A stretch of 5,424 nucleotides of DNA from Burkholderiales bacterium (lineage in GTDB: Bacteria; Pseudomonadota; Gammaproteobacteria; Burkholderiales; Chitinimonadaceae), in NCBI GenBank assembly GCA_019234745.1, contig JAFAKZ010000379.1, positions 1 to 5,424 of the forward strand, in the 5' to 3' direction. A program made the position numbers and the translations under genes. Of this stretch, positions 5,057 to 5,424 are shown in pieces (position 1 is the first letter of the stretch; each line of letters opens with the position of its first letter). The notes beneath the pieces are model-generated. The model was not told where the DNA came from, did no database searches, and saw nothing but the letters and a program-made list of their open reading frames with translations.

Positions 5057-5424
5057 ATGAACGAATCTGCCGCCACCGCCACCCGTTACTACCCCTGCAA
5101 CGCCTGCGGCGCCAAGCTGGAATTCGCACCTGGCCAGCACTCTCTCAAATGCCCCTATTGCGGCGCCGAGAATGCCATCGCGGAAGCCAGCGCCGAGGAA
5201 AAGGCCCAGGCCACCGAGAAGCTCGACTTCATCGCCTATCTGCGCGAACAGGCCGGCAATGAGGCAACCATCGAAGTGCAGACGGTGAAATGCCCAAGCT
5301 GCGGCGCCTCCAGCCAGTTCCCGCCCAACGTCACGGCCGACCGCTGCGCCTTCTGCGCGGCACCGTTGGTGGCCGCCAAGGCACTGGCGCAGCGGCTGAT
5401 CCAACCGCGCGCCATCGTGCCCTT
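5057..5424 (+). CDS. Twin zinc-ribbon protein, YdjG/TFIIB-ribbon-like, N-terminal part (3' end outside window)
   Basis: The frame opens at ATG 5057 and runs off the right edge after 122 codons. Two zinc ribbons are visible. The first has C14-x2-C17 and C32-x2-C35 (PCNACGAKLEF... then KCPYCGAEN). The second has C79-x2-C82 and C97-x2-C100 (VKCPSCGASSQF... then DRCAFCAAPL). An acidic/Ala-rich helix of roughly 40 residues joins them. The sequence after the second ribbon, ALAQRLIQPRAIVPF, matches how I remember the 'TFIIB-type zinc ribbon-containing' YdjG-like proteins continuing, with membrane segments further on; relatives are often mislabelled as PriA-like 'primosomal protein N'' helicases because of the ribbons. 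Nothing of a helicase is visible here. Translation initiation looks weak: only GAG at about 5049-5051 precedes the ATG. Adjacency to the SPFH gene suggests the two products act together at the membrane. Function is inferred from context and from the YdjG comparison. Confidence 0.82.
   Translation, partial: MNESAATATRYYPCNACGAKLEFAPGQHSLKCPYCGAENAIAEASAEEKAQATEKLDFIAYLREQAGNEATIEVQTVKCPSCGASSQFPPNVTADRCAFCAAPLVAAKALAQRLIQPRAIVP

Noticed and set aside
5006..5404. A 132-codon minus-strand open frame at the right edge
   Set aside because: It lies opposite the zinc-ribbon gene, whose evenly spaced CxxC pairs identify the true coding strand; the Gly/Ala-rich antisense product has no recognisable features.
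5057..5424. PriA/primosomal helicase annotation for the zinc-ribbon protein
   Set aside because: Only the CxxC ribbons are shared; no Walker motif or helicase segment is visible, and the context with SPFH favours a YdjG-like protein.

Overview
The window is GC-rich chromosomal DNA with every supported gene on the + strand. It contains seven genes: five complete, plus the 3' end of valS at the left edge and the 5' end of a zinc-ribbon gene at the right edge. The style of the ValS C-terminus and the RluA-like subfamily suggest a betaproteobacterium, perhaps near Neisseriales/Chromobacteriaceae. That assignment is a judgement from remembered family sequences, not a computed placement. I see no tRNA, rRNA, CRISPR array, insertion sequence, integrase or phage gene, and no gap between genes exceeds about 100 bases.

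Left part (2-2236): the end of valyl-tRNA synthetase is followed by a GC-rich hairpin that probably ends its transcript. Next comes an unnamed 195-residue multi-pass membrane protein. Eighteen bases after it begins a 10-helix EamA/DMT-family exporter, so these two genes are probably co-transcribed.

Middle part (2287-3748): a SapC-family protein (PF07277, function poorly known) has a good Shine-Dalgarno with a small hairpin just upstream of it. It is followed by a small RluA-type pseudouridine synthase with the HRLD catalytic motif intact. These look like unrelated housekeeping or accessory genes lying head to tail.

Right part (3807-5424): this is the most interesting part. An SPFH-domain protein with a C-terminal GYF_2 (DUF4339) module, joined by a Pro/Ala-rich linker, is followed by a protein that opens with two CxxC...CxxC zinc ribbons. 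The pair recalls the Bacillus subtilis YdjI (SPFH) and YdjG (TFIIB-like zinc ribbon plus membrane) proteins, which work with a PspA paralogue in membrane stress. A strong 12-bp stem-loop with an alternative outer pairing lies between the two genes. The likely remainder of the module is beyond the right edge, so its composition cannot be judged here.
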